Assembly (NCBI RefSeq): GCF_024519315.1
Contig: NZ_JANIIC010000014.1
Span: 62,001-126,000 of the forward strand
Reading direction: 5' to 3'
DNA length: 64,000 bases
Origin: Streptomyces malaysiensis subsp. samsunensis
GTDB taxonomy: Bacteria; Actinomycetota; Actinomycetes; Streptomycetales; Streptomycetaceae
The notes under the pieces were generated by a model that saw only the letters and a program-made list of their open reading frames with translations, ran no database searches and had not been told where the DNA came from. The translations under genes were made by a program, and so were the position numbers. Positions 9,085 to 18,995 of the stretch are shown piece after piece. Numbering within the stretch: position 1 is the first letter of the stretch; each line of letters starts with the position of its first letter.

Positions 9085-9556
9085 GGTGGTCGCGAATCCT
9101 TCGGTCGGATGTCGGGTCGGTGGTCGGCCTCCAAGGGTATCCGGCTGTTGCGGGAACGGTCTGCCCCCGGGCTGGGGGCCGCCCGTCCGGGGGGTGCTTT
9201 TCCCCACCCCGCCCCTTCCCGAACCGGGGCTCCGCCCCGGGCCCCGCCGGGGCTGCGCCCCAGACCCCGTTCCGGGGGCTCCGCCCCCGAACCCCCGCCG
9301 GGGCTCCGCCCCTGGACCCCGCTCCTCAAACGCCGGAGGGGCTGAAAAGTGGGCCCATACGCCCCGGACCTGCTTCTCAAACGCCAAGCCGCTGGGGGCC
9401 CATAAGCCCGGACGCCGCTCCTCGGACACCAGGGCCGCTGGAGGCCCAATACGCCCGTGACTCCGCTCCTCAATCGCCCCAGCGGCCAGGACGTGGGGCC
9501 CATACGCGCCGGACCTGTTCTCGGACGCCCGAGAGATAAATCATGGGCCCCGGGCC
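9085..9556. repeat. Repeat-rich gap between ffh and glnD
   Basis: This 472-base gap shows no credible gene. Its middle (about 9180-9350) is a dense set of short palindromes built on GGGGCTCCGCCCC and GGGGCTGCGCCCC. From 9328 to about 9540 a loose unit of the form CTCCTCAAACGCC / GGGGCCCATA is repeated four times with drift (CTCCTCAAACGCC, CTTCTCAAACGCC, CTCCTCGGACACC, CTCCTCAATCGCC). Similar GC-rich palindromic repeats are scattered between genes in many Streptomyces genomes. They could act as terminators for glnD transcription coming from the right or simply be repetitive DNA. Confidence 0.75.
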
Positions 9557-12094
9557 TCACTGGCCCGGCGTGCCGGTCAGGGTCTGCTCGACCTGCTGGG
9601 CGATCTCGGTCGCGTGCAGGGGCTTCAGGGGGGCGCCGGAGGCGTCTGTGACGTAGAAGGCGTCCACCGCGTTGGCGCCGAGGGTGGAGACGTGGGCGCT
9701 GCGGACCGCTACTCCGGTGGCTTCCAGGGCGCGGCCGATGCGGTGCAGGAGGCCGGGGGCGTCCTGGGCGCGGACCTCGATCACCGTGGCCAGCTGGGAG
9801 CTGCCGGGGGCGACCGTGACCCGTGGTGGTGGGGCGTGCACGCCGTGGCGGCGGGGGTACTTGCGGTAGGCGGCCTCGCGTTCGGCGAGGCGGGCGACGA
9901 TGTCGAGCGAGCCGTCCAGGGCGCGCAGCAGGTCGTTCCGCAGCCGGGCGGCCTGGGGCAGCGAACCGTATTCGGCCGCCACCCGCCAGCTCAGCAGCAG
10001 TACCCCGTCCGCCGCGCCGGCCGTGTCCAGTTCCTTCGGCAGTTCGACGGCGCGCAGATCCGCGGCGCGCACCGTAAGGCGGTGCAGGGCCAGCACACCG
10101 GCCGCGGTGGGTAGGACGCCGGGCTGGTCGGGGACGGCGATGAGCAGTTCCACGCCGATCGGTTCGGGGCCGGTGGTGCCCTCCTCCGGTGCCCATTCGG
10201 GGCCGCCCGCGTCGCCCGGTGCCAGCGCCTCGGAGCGTGCGTGCAGGGCGAGCACCGGGCCGCCGGTGCGCCATGCCTCGACCGCGAGGCGTTCCTGTTC
10301 GGCCGTGGTCCGCTGTGGGGTGGACCAGTCGTCCGCGGGTTCGCCCGCGAGCACCGCCGAGACTCGTTTGACCAGGTCGGCGACGAGGGAGCCGCGCCAG
10401 GCGCTCCAGGCCGCAGGGCCGGTGGCGAGCGCGTCGGCCTCGGTGAGGGCGTGCAGCAGCTCCAGGGTGGTGGCGCCGCCGACGGTCTCGGCGACCGAGC
10501 GCACCGTGGCCGGGTCGTCCAGGTCGCGGCGGGTTGCGGTCTCGACGAGCAGCAGATGGTGGCGTACGAGGGTGGCGAGCACCGCGACGTCCGCGCGGTC
10601 GAAGCCGATGCGGGCGGCGACGTCGCGGGCGATGGTCTCCCCGGCCACCGAGTGGTCACCGGGCCAGCCCTTGCCGATGTCGTGCAGCAGCGCGGCGACC
10701 AGCAGCAGATCGGGGCGGCCGACCCGGCGGCTGAGGGCGCTGGCCCGGACCGCGGTCTCGACCAGATGGCGGTCCACGGTCCAGCGGTGGACGGGGTTGC
10801 GCTGCGGACGGCAGCGCACCCGCTCCCAGTCCGGCAGCAGCCGGGTGATCAGCCCTTCCGCCTCGAGGGCCTCCCACACCCCGACCGTGGACTCGCCCGC
10901 GCCCAGCAGCGTGATCAGCTGCTCCCTGGCCTCGGGCGGCCACGGCACGGGCAGCGGCCGGGCGGCGGCGGACAGCCGCCTTACGGCGTGCAGCGACAGC
11001 GGAAGTCCGGCCTGGGCGGCGGCCGCGGCGGCCCGCAGGGGGAGCACGGGGTCGCGGTCGGGGCGCGCGGTGCGGGCCAGCACCACCTCGCCGTCCTGCT
11101 CCACCACACCTTCGGCGAGCGGGCTGCGCTCCCCCGCGTCCGGGCCGCTTCCGCCGCCGCGCCCGGCCCGGCCGCCGAGGAGTGCCCGCAGCCGGGGCCG
11201 GGTGGCCGAGCGGGCGCGCAGCACCCGCTCGACCTCGCGCCAGGTGACATCGCTCGCGTAGGAGATGATCCGGGCCGATTCGTAGATCTGGCGCAGCAGG
11301 GCGTCGGCGTCCAGCAGCCCGAGGACGCCCGCGACCTGGTCCTGCTCCTGGAGCGCGAGGCGCTCGGTGGCACGGCCGGTGGACAGGTGGAGCGCGTCGC
11401 GGGCGTCCAGCAGCCGCCCGCGAGCCTCGTCGAGGCCCTCGCGGGGGGCGTCGGCGAGCCAGGAGGCGGCGATGGCGCGCAGCGCGGTGGCGTCGCGGAG
11501 CCCGCCGCGGGCCTCCTTCAGATCGGGTTCGAGCAGGAACTGGAGCTCACCGTGGCGCTCGCCGCGCTCCTGGCACAGCGCGTGCAGCTCGGGCAGCCGC
11601 CGCGGGGCCTGGGCCCGCCAGTCGGCGAGGACGGTGGTGCGCAGATCGGCGGTGAGCGCCGCGTCGCCCGCGATATGGCGGGCGTCGAGCAGGCCGAGCT
11701 GGACCTTGAGATCCTCGGCGGCCGTGCCGCGGGCCTCGTCGGGGGTGCGCACGGAGTGGTCGAGGGCGAGGCCCATGTCCCAGACGGGGTACCAGATGTG
11801 GTCGGCGAGCGCGGCGAGGGCCGAGCGGTCGGCGGTGCCGTCGTGCAGCAGCAGCACATCGAGGTCGCTGCGCGGGGAGAGTTCACCGCGTCCGTAGCCG
11901 CCGACCGCCACCAGGGCGGCGCCCCGGCCGATCCCCGCGCTCTCCACCCCGCCGGTGAGCAGCGCGGCCAGCCACTGGTCGGTGAGGTCGGCCAGGGCGG
12001 AACGGCGCGGCGGCCCGGACCGCGACCCCTCCTGGAGGAGTCGCAGCCGGGCCGCCGCGTAGCCGCCGGGCCCCGAGTCGGTGGTGTCGGTCAT
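9557..12094 (-). CDS. glnD: PII-modifying nucleotidyltransferase / deuridylylase-type enzyme
   Basis: Bifunctional sensor that modifies the PII protein in nitrogen starvation and reverses it in excess. The 845-residue protein has the nucleotidyltransferase signature GGYGRGELSPRSDLD (about 65-79), an HD phosphohydrolase domain with LLVAALLHDIGKGW, and two C-terminal ACT domains (ELLIAVPDQPGVLPTAAGV; TVIEVRAQDAPGLLHRIG) that sense glutamine. In Streptomyces the modification is adenylylation of GlnK Tyr51, not uridylylation (known for S. coelicolor). The ATG at 12094 is chosen because GGAAAG lies 10 bases upstream; a GTG 45 bases further up is possible. It is third in amtB-glnK-glnD, 85 bases after glnK. 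Confidence 0.95.
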   Translation of the reverse strand: MTDTTDSGPGGYAAARLRLLQEGSRSGPPRRSALADLTDQWLAALLTGGVESAGIGRGAALVAVGGYGRGELSPRSDLDVLLLHDGTADRSALAALADHIWYPVWDMGLALDHSVRTPDEARGTAAEDLKVQLGLLDARHIAGDAALTADLRTTVLADWRAQAPRRLPELHALCQERGERHGELQFLLEPDLKEARGGLRDATALRAIAASWLADAPREGLDEARGRLLDARDALHLSTGRATERLALQEQDQVAGVLGLLDADALLRQIYESARIISYASDVTWREVERVLRARSATRPRLRALLGGRAGRGGGSGPDAGERSPLAEGVVEQDGEVVLARTARPDRDPVLPLRAAAAAAQAGLPLSLHAVRRLSAAARPLPVPWPPEAREQLITLLGAGESTVGVWEALEAEGLITRLLPDWERVRCRPQRNPVHRWTVDRHLVETAVRASALSRRVGRPDLLLVAALLHDIGKGWPGDHSVAGETIARDVAARIGFDRADVAVLATLVRHHLLLVETATRRDLDDPATVRSVAETVGGATTLELLHALTEADALATGPAAWSAWRGSLVADLVKRVSAVLAGEPADDWSTPQRTTAEQERLAVEAWRTGGPVLALHARSEALAPGDAGGPEWAPEEGTTGPEPIGVELLIAVPDQPGVLPTAAGVLALHRLTVRAADLRAVELPKELDTAGAADGVLLLSWRVAAEYGSLPQAARLRNDLLRALDGSLDIVARLAEREAAYRKYPRRHGVHAPPPRVTVAPGSSQLATVIEVRAQDAPGLLHRIGRALEATGVAVRSAHVSTLGANAVDAFYVTDASGAPLKPLHATEIAQQVEQTLTGTPGQ

Positions 12095-12179
12095 GGTCTC
12101 GAGGCTTTCCGTCAACTCGGCTCCCTGTCCGCGTGCCACTGGCTGTCCGGATCGTGGCGGGCCCTGAACGGCCGGGCCC

Positions 12180-13807
<1,628 letters not shown>

Positions 13808-13888
13808 TGTGGACGTCTCCTCGAAACGACGGCCCGTGCGGGCAGGACATCGGGGGGCCGGTATTCGCCTTGAGGTTGGCGCAGCGCC

Positions 13889-13926
13889 GTTTCAGCCGAT
13901 GCCACCCGATGTTTCACCGCAGTGAC
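13889..13926 (-). promoter_or_regulatory. GlnR-binding site upstream of amtB
   Basis: On the minus strand the four half-sites GTCAC, GAAAC, TGGCA and GAAAC occur in order, each separated by exactly 6 bases. This is the known a-site/b-site layout of the Streptomyces GlnR box (gTnAc-n6-GaAAc-n6-GtnAC-n6-GAAAc); only the third half-site deviates slightly. It ends 82 bases before the amtB TTG. GlnR activates amtB-glnK-glnD in S. coelicolor, so the site fits both sequence and context. Confidence 0.9.
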
Positions 13927-14014
13927 GAAGGACGCGGGAGTGTTACGTGCCGATGAACCGCGGTGGGCGGGGCGGAACCCTCCGTTACCGTGTCGCGATC
14001 ATCGCCGGGGGTGC

Positions 14015-15529
14015 TCAGACGGCCCGGCCCGGACCCGTCGTCTCCGGGTTGTCGGGCATGAGAGTGGCCAGCCGCTCCCCGAGGTCGGTGATCTCCGGTA
14101 CGTCGCCGAACTGGCGCACCGCCGTGTCCACGGTCTTGCGCAGCCGGTTGTTGACCCGCTCCGAACGCACCCGCTTGGCGAGCGGCAGCGCCTCATGGGC
14201 GACCGCGGCGGCCCTTTCGGGCTCCTTCTGGAGCAGGTGGACGGTGGCCATCCCGATCAGGTTGAGCGCATACGAACGCTGGGGGCCCGCGTCGTTCTCG
14301 GTCTCCTGGCCGAAGAGGCGCACTGCCCTGCGCATCACCGGATCGGCCATCTTGGCGTAGGTGGGGCTGCGGCCGGCGACATAGGCGAGGTCGCGGTAGG
14401 AGTGGGCGTTCTCCGCGTTGAGCTCGGCCTCGGAGAAGAAGCGGATCCAGTCCGGGTCGCCGTCGCCCCCGGCGCAATCGGCGAAGCTGTCCTCGGCCAT
14501 CTTCACCGCGCGATGGCATTTGCTGGGCTGGCCCATGTTGGCGTACGCGCGGGCCTCCATCGCGTACAGCATGGCCTGGGTGCGCGGGGTGGCGTTCTCC
14601 CGGCTGCCGTACTGGGCGAGGTGGATCAGCTCCAGCGCGTCGTCGGGCCGCCCGACGTGGATCATCTGGCGGCTCATGCTGGAGAGGATGTACGAGCCGA
14701 GGGGGCGGTCCCCTGACTCCTTGGCGGCGTGGAGGGCGAGCACGAAGTACTTCTGCGCGGTGGGCTGGAGCCCGACGTCATAGCTCATCCACCCGGCCAG
14801 CTGGGCGAGCTCGCCCGCGACCTTGAACAGCCGCCGGGAGACCGCGTCCGCATGCGGCTCCTGGAGCAGGTCGGTGACCTCGTGCAGCTGGCCGACCACC
14901 GCCTTGCGGCGCAGCCCGCCCCCGCACTGGGCGTCCCAGGCGCGGAACATCACGATGGTGGACTCCAGCAGCTCCAGCTCGGGCTCGGAGAGCCGGGAGA
15001 CCCGGCGGGTGCGCCCGCCGCCCGCCGCCTTGGCGCCGCCGGGCTGCCCGCCCGGCGAGGGCACCAGCCAGCGCTGCATCGGCTCGATGAGGGCGGGGCC
15101 CGCGGACAGCCCGAGCGAGGTGCCGAGGAAGCCGCGGCGGGCGAGCATCAGATCGCTGCGGGAGAACTCGCCGATCAGCGCGACCGTTTCGGGCCCGGCC
15201 CAGGGAAGATCCACCCCGGACACGGACGGTGACCGGTGGACGGCGCGCAGCCCGAGGTCCTCGATGCCCACCACACAGCCGAAGCGCTCGGAGAACAGCT
15301 CGGAGAGAATCTGCGGAATCGGCTCCCGGGGCTGCTCACCATCCAGCCAGCGGCGCACCCGCGAGGTGTCGGTACTGATGTGGTGGGCGCCTAACTGCCG
15401 TGCTCTGCGGTTCACTTGGCGCGCCAGCTCCCCCTTCGACCAGCCGCTGCGCACGAACCACGACCCCAATTGCGCATTGGGGCGCTTCCCAGCACCGCCG
15501 CCGCCGTCGCCCACCCGGAACGCCCCCAT
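14015..15529 (-). CDS. nsdA: NsdA-type negative regulator of development and antibiotic production
   Basis: A 504-residue cytoplasmic protein. The N-terminus (about 15-70) resembles a helix-turn-helix: GSWFVRSGWSKGELARQVNRRA ... TSRVRRWLDGEQPREPIP is the start seen in NsdA (SCO5582) of S. coelicolor. The rest is helical and TPR-like (AQKYFVLALHAAKESGDRPLG; RAYANMGQPSKCHRAVKMAE). A Gly/Pro-rich linker (residues about 155-175) separates the two. In S. coelicolor, disruption of nsdA increases sporulation and antibiotic yield. Position next to amtB-glnK-glnD is the same as in that species. It is transcribed alone; two palindromes lie upstream. The partner or target DNA is unknown. Confidence 0.88.
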   Translation of the reverse strand: MGAFRVGDGGGGAGKRPNAQLGSWFVRSGWSKGELARQVNRRARQLGAHHISTDTSRVRRWLDGEQPREPIPQILSELFSERFGCVVGIEDLGLRAVHRSPSVSGVDLPWAGPETVALIGEFSRSDLMLARRGFLGTSLGLSAGPALIEPMQRWLVPSPGGQPGGAKAAGGGRTRRVSRLSEPELELLESTIVMFRAWDAQCGGGLRRKAVVGQLHEVTDLLQEPHADAVSRRLFKVAGELAQLAGWMSYDVGLQPTAQKYFVLALHAAKESGDRPLGSYILSSMSRQMIHVGRPDDALELIHLAQYGSRENATPRTQAMLYAMEARAYANMGQPSKCHRAVKMAEDSFADCAGGDGDPDWIRFFSEAELNAENAHSYRDLAYVAGRSPTYAKMADPVMRRAVRLFGQETENDAGPQRSYALNLIGMATVHLLQKEPERAAAVAHEALPLAKRVRSERVNNRLRKTVDTAVRQFGDVPEITDLGERLATLMPDNPETTGPGRAV

Positions 15530-15603
15530 CCCACGAATTTTCCCGGACCGCCACCAGAATGCCGTCTGTCACGGTCAGTTGTCCCCGGGATGAGGCGCAT
15601 CAA

Positions 15604-15640
15604 CCGTCCGGACGGAGAACGGTCTCATGCCAGTGGCATG
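15604..15640. promoter_or_regulatory. Two palindromes upstream of nsdA
   Basis: CCGTCCGGACGG (15604-15615) is a perfect 12-bp palindrome and CATGCCAGTGGCATG (15626-15640) is a perfect 7-bp inverted repeat around one base. They lie 75-111 bases upstream of the nsdA ATG. The rest of the 451-base gap to the next gene (15530-15980) is AT-richer than average at 15640-15740 and holds no credible gene. The palindromes are plausible operator sites for a regulator of nsdA; none is identified. Confidence 0.5.
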
Positions 15641-15980
15641 TACCGATCCGTAATCCGCCCATCGTCAGCTCGTATTCGAGCGAGCGCCATATCCAGGGAC
15701 TGTGCACTGAAAGTAATCCTACGATCACGCCTCCGGCGAGGCGGTTCCCGAAAACGCCACCATTCGCCACCCCTTCGAATGAACCCCGTTGCCGTTTCCC
15801 ACGATTCACTTGACACCAGGGCGACGGGAACAGATGCAGGGGTGCAAGCGGGGGCGCACGGGTCGCGTCCCACCACCTCCGTCACATCGGAGCGCACACC
15901 GCCGCGCCCTCATCGGCGACGGAGTGTCATCGCGGCGCTTCGGCTCGTAACCATCGAGAGCGGGACCCGTTGGAGGGGGC

Positions 15981-16649
15981 ATGGACTTCACGATCGGCGG
16001 CATCCGGGACATGCGGTCCGGCTCACGACGCCGTGGCCGTACGTCCGAGTCCACGACGGTGGCGGAGTACACCGGTCTGTGGGGCTGGGACGTGGTGCCG
16101 GGCGCGCGGGCGACACGGGGCTCGGGGAGCGGCAGAAACGAATGCTCATGCGGTGACCACGGCTGTTCCTCCCCCGGCGCGCATCCGCTGACCTTCACCC
16201 CCGGCGTTCCCGCGGGCGCCACCCTGGACGACGCCGCGGCCGCGTGGGAGCGGGTCCCGGGTGCGGCCGTGCTGCTGCCCGTGGGCCGCTCGTTCGACAT
16301 CCTGGAGGTGTCCGAGTACGCGGGCGGACACGCGCTGGTCCGGCTGGAACGGATGGGGCTGCCCCTCGGCCCGGTGGCCGTCACCCCGCACGGGCGCGCC
16401 CAGTTCTTCGTCGCCCCGGGCGCCGCCGCCGAACTCCCCGAGCTGCTGTACCGCATGGGCTGGGACGACGCCGAGCTCGATCTGAACTGCCTCGGCCCGG
16501 GCGACCACATCACCGCCCCGCCCTCGGACCTCGGCGGCCTCGGACCGGTCCGCTGGCTGCGCCCGCCGACCCTCGACACCGCGCGTCCGCCGCACGCCCG
16601 GCTGGTCCTGGGCACGCTCGCCTATCTGAGCCACCGGGCAGGGGCCTGA
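15981..16649 (+). CDS. Prim-pol N-terminal-domain-like protein
   Basis: A 222-residue protein whose first third carries the pattern of the bifunctional DNA primase/polymerase N-terminal domain: TGLWGWDVVPGARA, then a cysteine cluster CSCGDHGCSSPGAHP (about 54-68). Full prim-pol domains need downstream acidic metal ligands and a conserved His; this shorter protein does not show an obvious DxD pair in the expected place, so it may be a regulator-like or inactive member. It begins with ATG preceded by GGAGGGGG. It is conserved next to nsdA in Streptomyces from memory. It converges on ftsY across a strong terminator. Biological role unknown. Confidence 0.7.
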   Translation: MDFTIGGIRDMRSGSRRRGRTSESTTVAEYTGLWGWDVVPGARATRGSGSGRNECSCGDHGCSSPGAHPLTFTPGVPAGATLDDAAAAWERVPGAAVLLPVGRSFDILEVSEYAGGHALVRLERMGLPLGPVAVTPHGRAQFFVAPGAAAELPELLYRMGWDDAELDLNCLGPGDHITAPPSDLGGLGPVRWLRPPTLDTARPPHARLVLGTLAYLSHRAGA

Positions 16650-16718
16650 GCGGCCGCCCCGTGACACGGGACGCGGGTACGGGCCGGGGCCTGAAACGGC
16701 GCCCCTCCTGACGCGAAA

Positions 16719-16757
16719 CGCCGGACGGGCCGGGAGTCAACCCCGGCCCGTCCGGCG
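16719..16757. terminator. Bidirectional terminator between the prim-pol-like gene and ftsY
   Basis: A 16-bp perfect stem (left arm 16719-16734, core CCGGACGGGCCGGG; right arm 16742-16757) encloses the loop AGTCAAC. It lies between two convergent stops and can serve both transcripts. Confidence 0.85.
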
Positions 16758-16786
16758 CGCTATCGGTACTCCCCCCACCACGGGCC

Positions 16787-18004
16787 TCAGCCGCCGATCA
16801 GCGCGTCGACGAACGCCTCCGGCTCGAACGGCGCGAGATCGTCCGCGCCCTCGCCCAGCCCCACCAGCTTGACCGGGACGTTGAGCTCACGCTGGACCGC
16901 GATCACGATGCCGCCCTTGGCGGTGCCGTCCAGCTTGGTCAGCACGATGCCGGTGATGTCCACCACCTCGGCGAACACCCGCGCCTGCACCAGGCCGTTC
17001 TGCCCGGTCGTGGCGTCGAGGACGAGCAGCACCTCGTCGACCGCGCCGTGCTTCTCCACGACCCGCTTGACCTTGCCCAGCTCGTCCATCAGACCCGTCT
17101 TGGTGTGCAGCCGCCCGGCGGTGTCGATCAGGACGACATCCGCGCTCTCGGTGATGCCCTCCTTCACGGCGTCGAAGGCCACCGACGCCGGGTCGCCGGC
17201 CTCCGGCCCGCGCACCGTACGGGCACCGACCCGCTCGCCCCAGGTCTGGAGCTGATCGGCGGCGGCCGCGCGGAAGGTGTCGGCCGCGCCGAGCACCACC
17301 GACTTGCCGTCGGCCACGAGCACCCGGGCCAGCTTGCCCGTCGTGGTGGTCTTACCGGTGCCATTGACGCCGACGACCATGACGACGCCCGGCTTCTCCT
17401 CGCCGTTCACGCCCACACCGCTCTCGGTGTGCACCGAACGGTCGGCCTCGGTGCCGATGAGGCGCAGCAACTCCTCCCGCAGCAGCCCGCGCAGCTCGTC
17501 GGGGGTACGGGTACCGAGCACCTTGACGCGCTCCCGCAGCCGCTCGACCAGCTCCTGGGTCGGCGCCACACCGACGTCCGCAGTCAGCAGCGTGTCCTCG
17601 ATCTCCTCCCAGGTGTCGTCGTCGAGGTGCTCCCGGGACAGCAGCGTCAGCAGCCCCTTGCCCAGAGTGGTCTGGGAACGGGACAGCCGGGCGCGCAGCC
17701 GCACCAGCCGGCCGGCGGTCGGCTCCGGGACCTCGATCGGCGGGACCTCGGGGGCGGGTGCCTCCGCGGTGGCGGCCGGGGCCCCGGCCCCCGGAAGATC
17801 CACCTCCTCGATGGTTCTGCGTGGTTCCTCACGCGGGGTTTCGGCCTCCTCGCCGACGTGCGGTTCGGCGGGCGGCGCGGTGACGGTGGGGCTGCTGGGC
17901 GGGGGCGGGGGCAGCCGCTTCTTCTTGCGGCCGCTGATCACGAGCCCGCTGATCGCGGCAACCGCGACCACAGCGATGACTACGGCAAGGATGAGGTATT
18001 CCAT
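16787..18004 (-). CDS. ftsY: Signal recognition particle receptor FtsY
   Basis: Membrane-associated GTPase that docks SRP-ribosome complexes at the translocon. The ATG at 18004 gives 405 residues starting MEYLILAVVIAVVAVAAISG, a membrane segment typical of actinobacterial FtsY. A Pro/Glu-rich linker follows (about 30-100), then the N domain and the G domain with P-loop GVNGTGKTTTTGKLA, ADTFRAAAADQL, DTAGRL and TKLDGTAKGG. A GGGGG stretch precedes the ATG by about 5 bases. The response regulator gene ends 34 bases upstream on the same strand, so read-through is possible. Its partner Ffh is encoded 8 kb away. Confidence 0.97.
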   Translation of the reverse strand: MEYLILAVVIAVVAVAAISGLVISGRKKKRLPPPPPSSPTVTAPPAEPHVGEEAETPREEPRRTIEEVDLPGAGAPAATAEAPAPEVPPIEVPEPTAGRLVRLRARLSRSQTTLGKGLLTLLSREHLDDDTWEEIEDTLLTADVGVAPTQELVERLRERVKVLGTRTPDELRGLLREELLRLIGTEADRSVHTESGVGVNGEEKPGVVMVVGVNGTGKTTTTGKLARVLVADGKSVVLGAADTFRAAAADQLQTWGERVGARTVRGPEAGDPASVAFDAVKEGITESADVVLIDTAGRLHTKTGLMDELGKVKRVVEKHGAVDEVLLVLDATTGQNGLVQARVFAEVVDITGIVLTKLDGTAKGGIVIAVQRELNVPVKLVGLGEGADDLAPFEPEAFVDALIGG

Positions 18005-18038
18005 AACGCCCCCAGTATCAGCCACGAGGGGAAGCGAG

Positions 18039-18689
18039 TCATTCGCCTCCCAGACCGGCCTGCCGGGCGCGCACGATCGCCTGCGCGCGGTCGTGCACCT
18101 GGAGCTTGGCGAAGATCGAGCCGACATGATTGCGCACCGTCTTGTCCGTCACCACCAGCCGCTGGGCGATCTGGCGATAGCCCAGTCCGGCCGCGAGCAG
18201 ATCCAGCACCTCCCGCTCCCGGGCGGTCAGGGTCGGGAACGCCTCCTTCGCGGACGCCGAACCGGAGGCCCCGACCAGCGCCCCGAGCCGCTCGGCCATC
18301 CGCGGGCTGAAGATCGCGCCGCCGCGCGCCACGGTGTGCAGCGCCCGCAGGATCTCGTCCCGGCCCGCGCCCTTGAGGAGATAGCCACGGGCCCCGGCGC
18401 GCACGGCGGCCAGCAGACTGTCGTCGTCCTCGGACATCGTCATGACCAGCACCCGGGTCTCGGGGTGATCGCACAGAATCCGCCGGGTCGCCTCCAGCCC
18501 CGACCGGCCCGGCAGGCCCAGGTCCATGACCACCAGATCCGGCTCGGTACGCACGGCCTCGGCTATCGCGCCGTCCGCGCAGGCCGCCTGACCGACGACG
18601 GCGAAAGCGTCGTCGAGGTTCACGGCGGCGGCCAAGCCCTCCCGGAAAAGGGGATGGTCGTCCACCAGCAACACCCGCCACTGCGCCAC
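18039..18689 (-). CDS. NarL/LuxR-family response regulator
   Basis: Two-component output protein. The GTG at 18689 follows AAGGGAG by 6 bases and gives 216 residues: receiver domain about 5-120 with phospho-acceptor Asp56 (DLVVMDLGLPGRSG), acidic pair VDDHP at the start, conserved Thr region VMTMSED and Lys in YLLKGA; then a LuxR-type helix-turn-helix (LTAREREVLDLLAAGLGYRQIAQRL; TVRNHVGSIFAKLQVHDR) at about 150-210. The cognate kinase gene lies upstream on the same strand, 306 bases away, a wide gap for such a pair and filled with repeats. Target genes are unknown; autoregulation is common in the family. Confidence 0.93.
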   Translation of the reverse strand: MAQWRVLLVDDHPLFREGLAAAVNLDDAFAVVGQAACADGAIAEAVRTEPDLVVMDLGLPGRSGLEATRRILCDHPETRVLVMTMSEDDDSLLAAVRAGARGYLLKGAGRDEILRALHTVARGGAIFSPRMAERLGALVGASGSASAKEAFPTLTAREREVLDLLAAGLGYRQIAQRLVVTDKTVRNHVGSIFAKLQVHDRAQAIVRARQAGLGGE

Positions 18690-18995
18690 GCTTCGCTCCC
18701 TTCTTTTTTGAGGCTCGGTTCGCCTCCGGGGCGCTTGTGTCACTGTCGACGGTCGACCGTGCTCGGCCCCTCGTTCCTCGGGCCCTCCGCGCGCTCTCCC
18801 TTTCGACAGTGACGCGCCCCTTCGGCTCGCCCCCAGCTACCGCTGGGAGGTGCCCCCGGCCGGTAAGACCAAGCGCCCGGATGCTCTACGGCACCCTGCG
18901 GCTTGCCCAGTTGCCGATGGGTGCCGGTACGACCAAGCGCCCGAAGGCTCCAAGGCACCCGTAACTCGCCCCAAGGCGGCTGGCACCCAAGATTC
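18690..18995. repeat. Repeat-filled gap between sensor kinase and response regulator genes
   Basis: These 306 bases carry no gene. They contain an inverted repeat (GTCACTGTCGA at 18738 and TTTCGACAGTGAC at about 18804) and an imperfect direct repeat of about 34 bases (around 18861 and 18931, each with GACCAAGCGCCCG). Because kinase and regulator normally lie close together, this looks like expanded non-coding sequence. The inverted repeat could act as a terminator or operator that separates the regulator from the kinase message. Confidence 0.65.
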
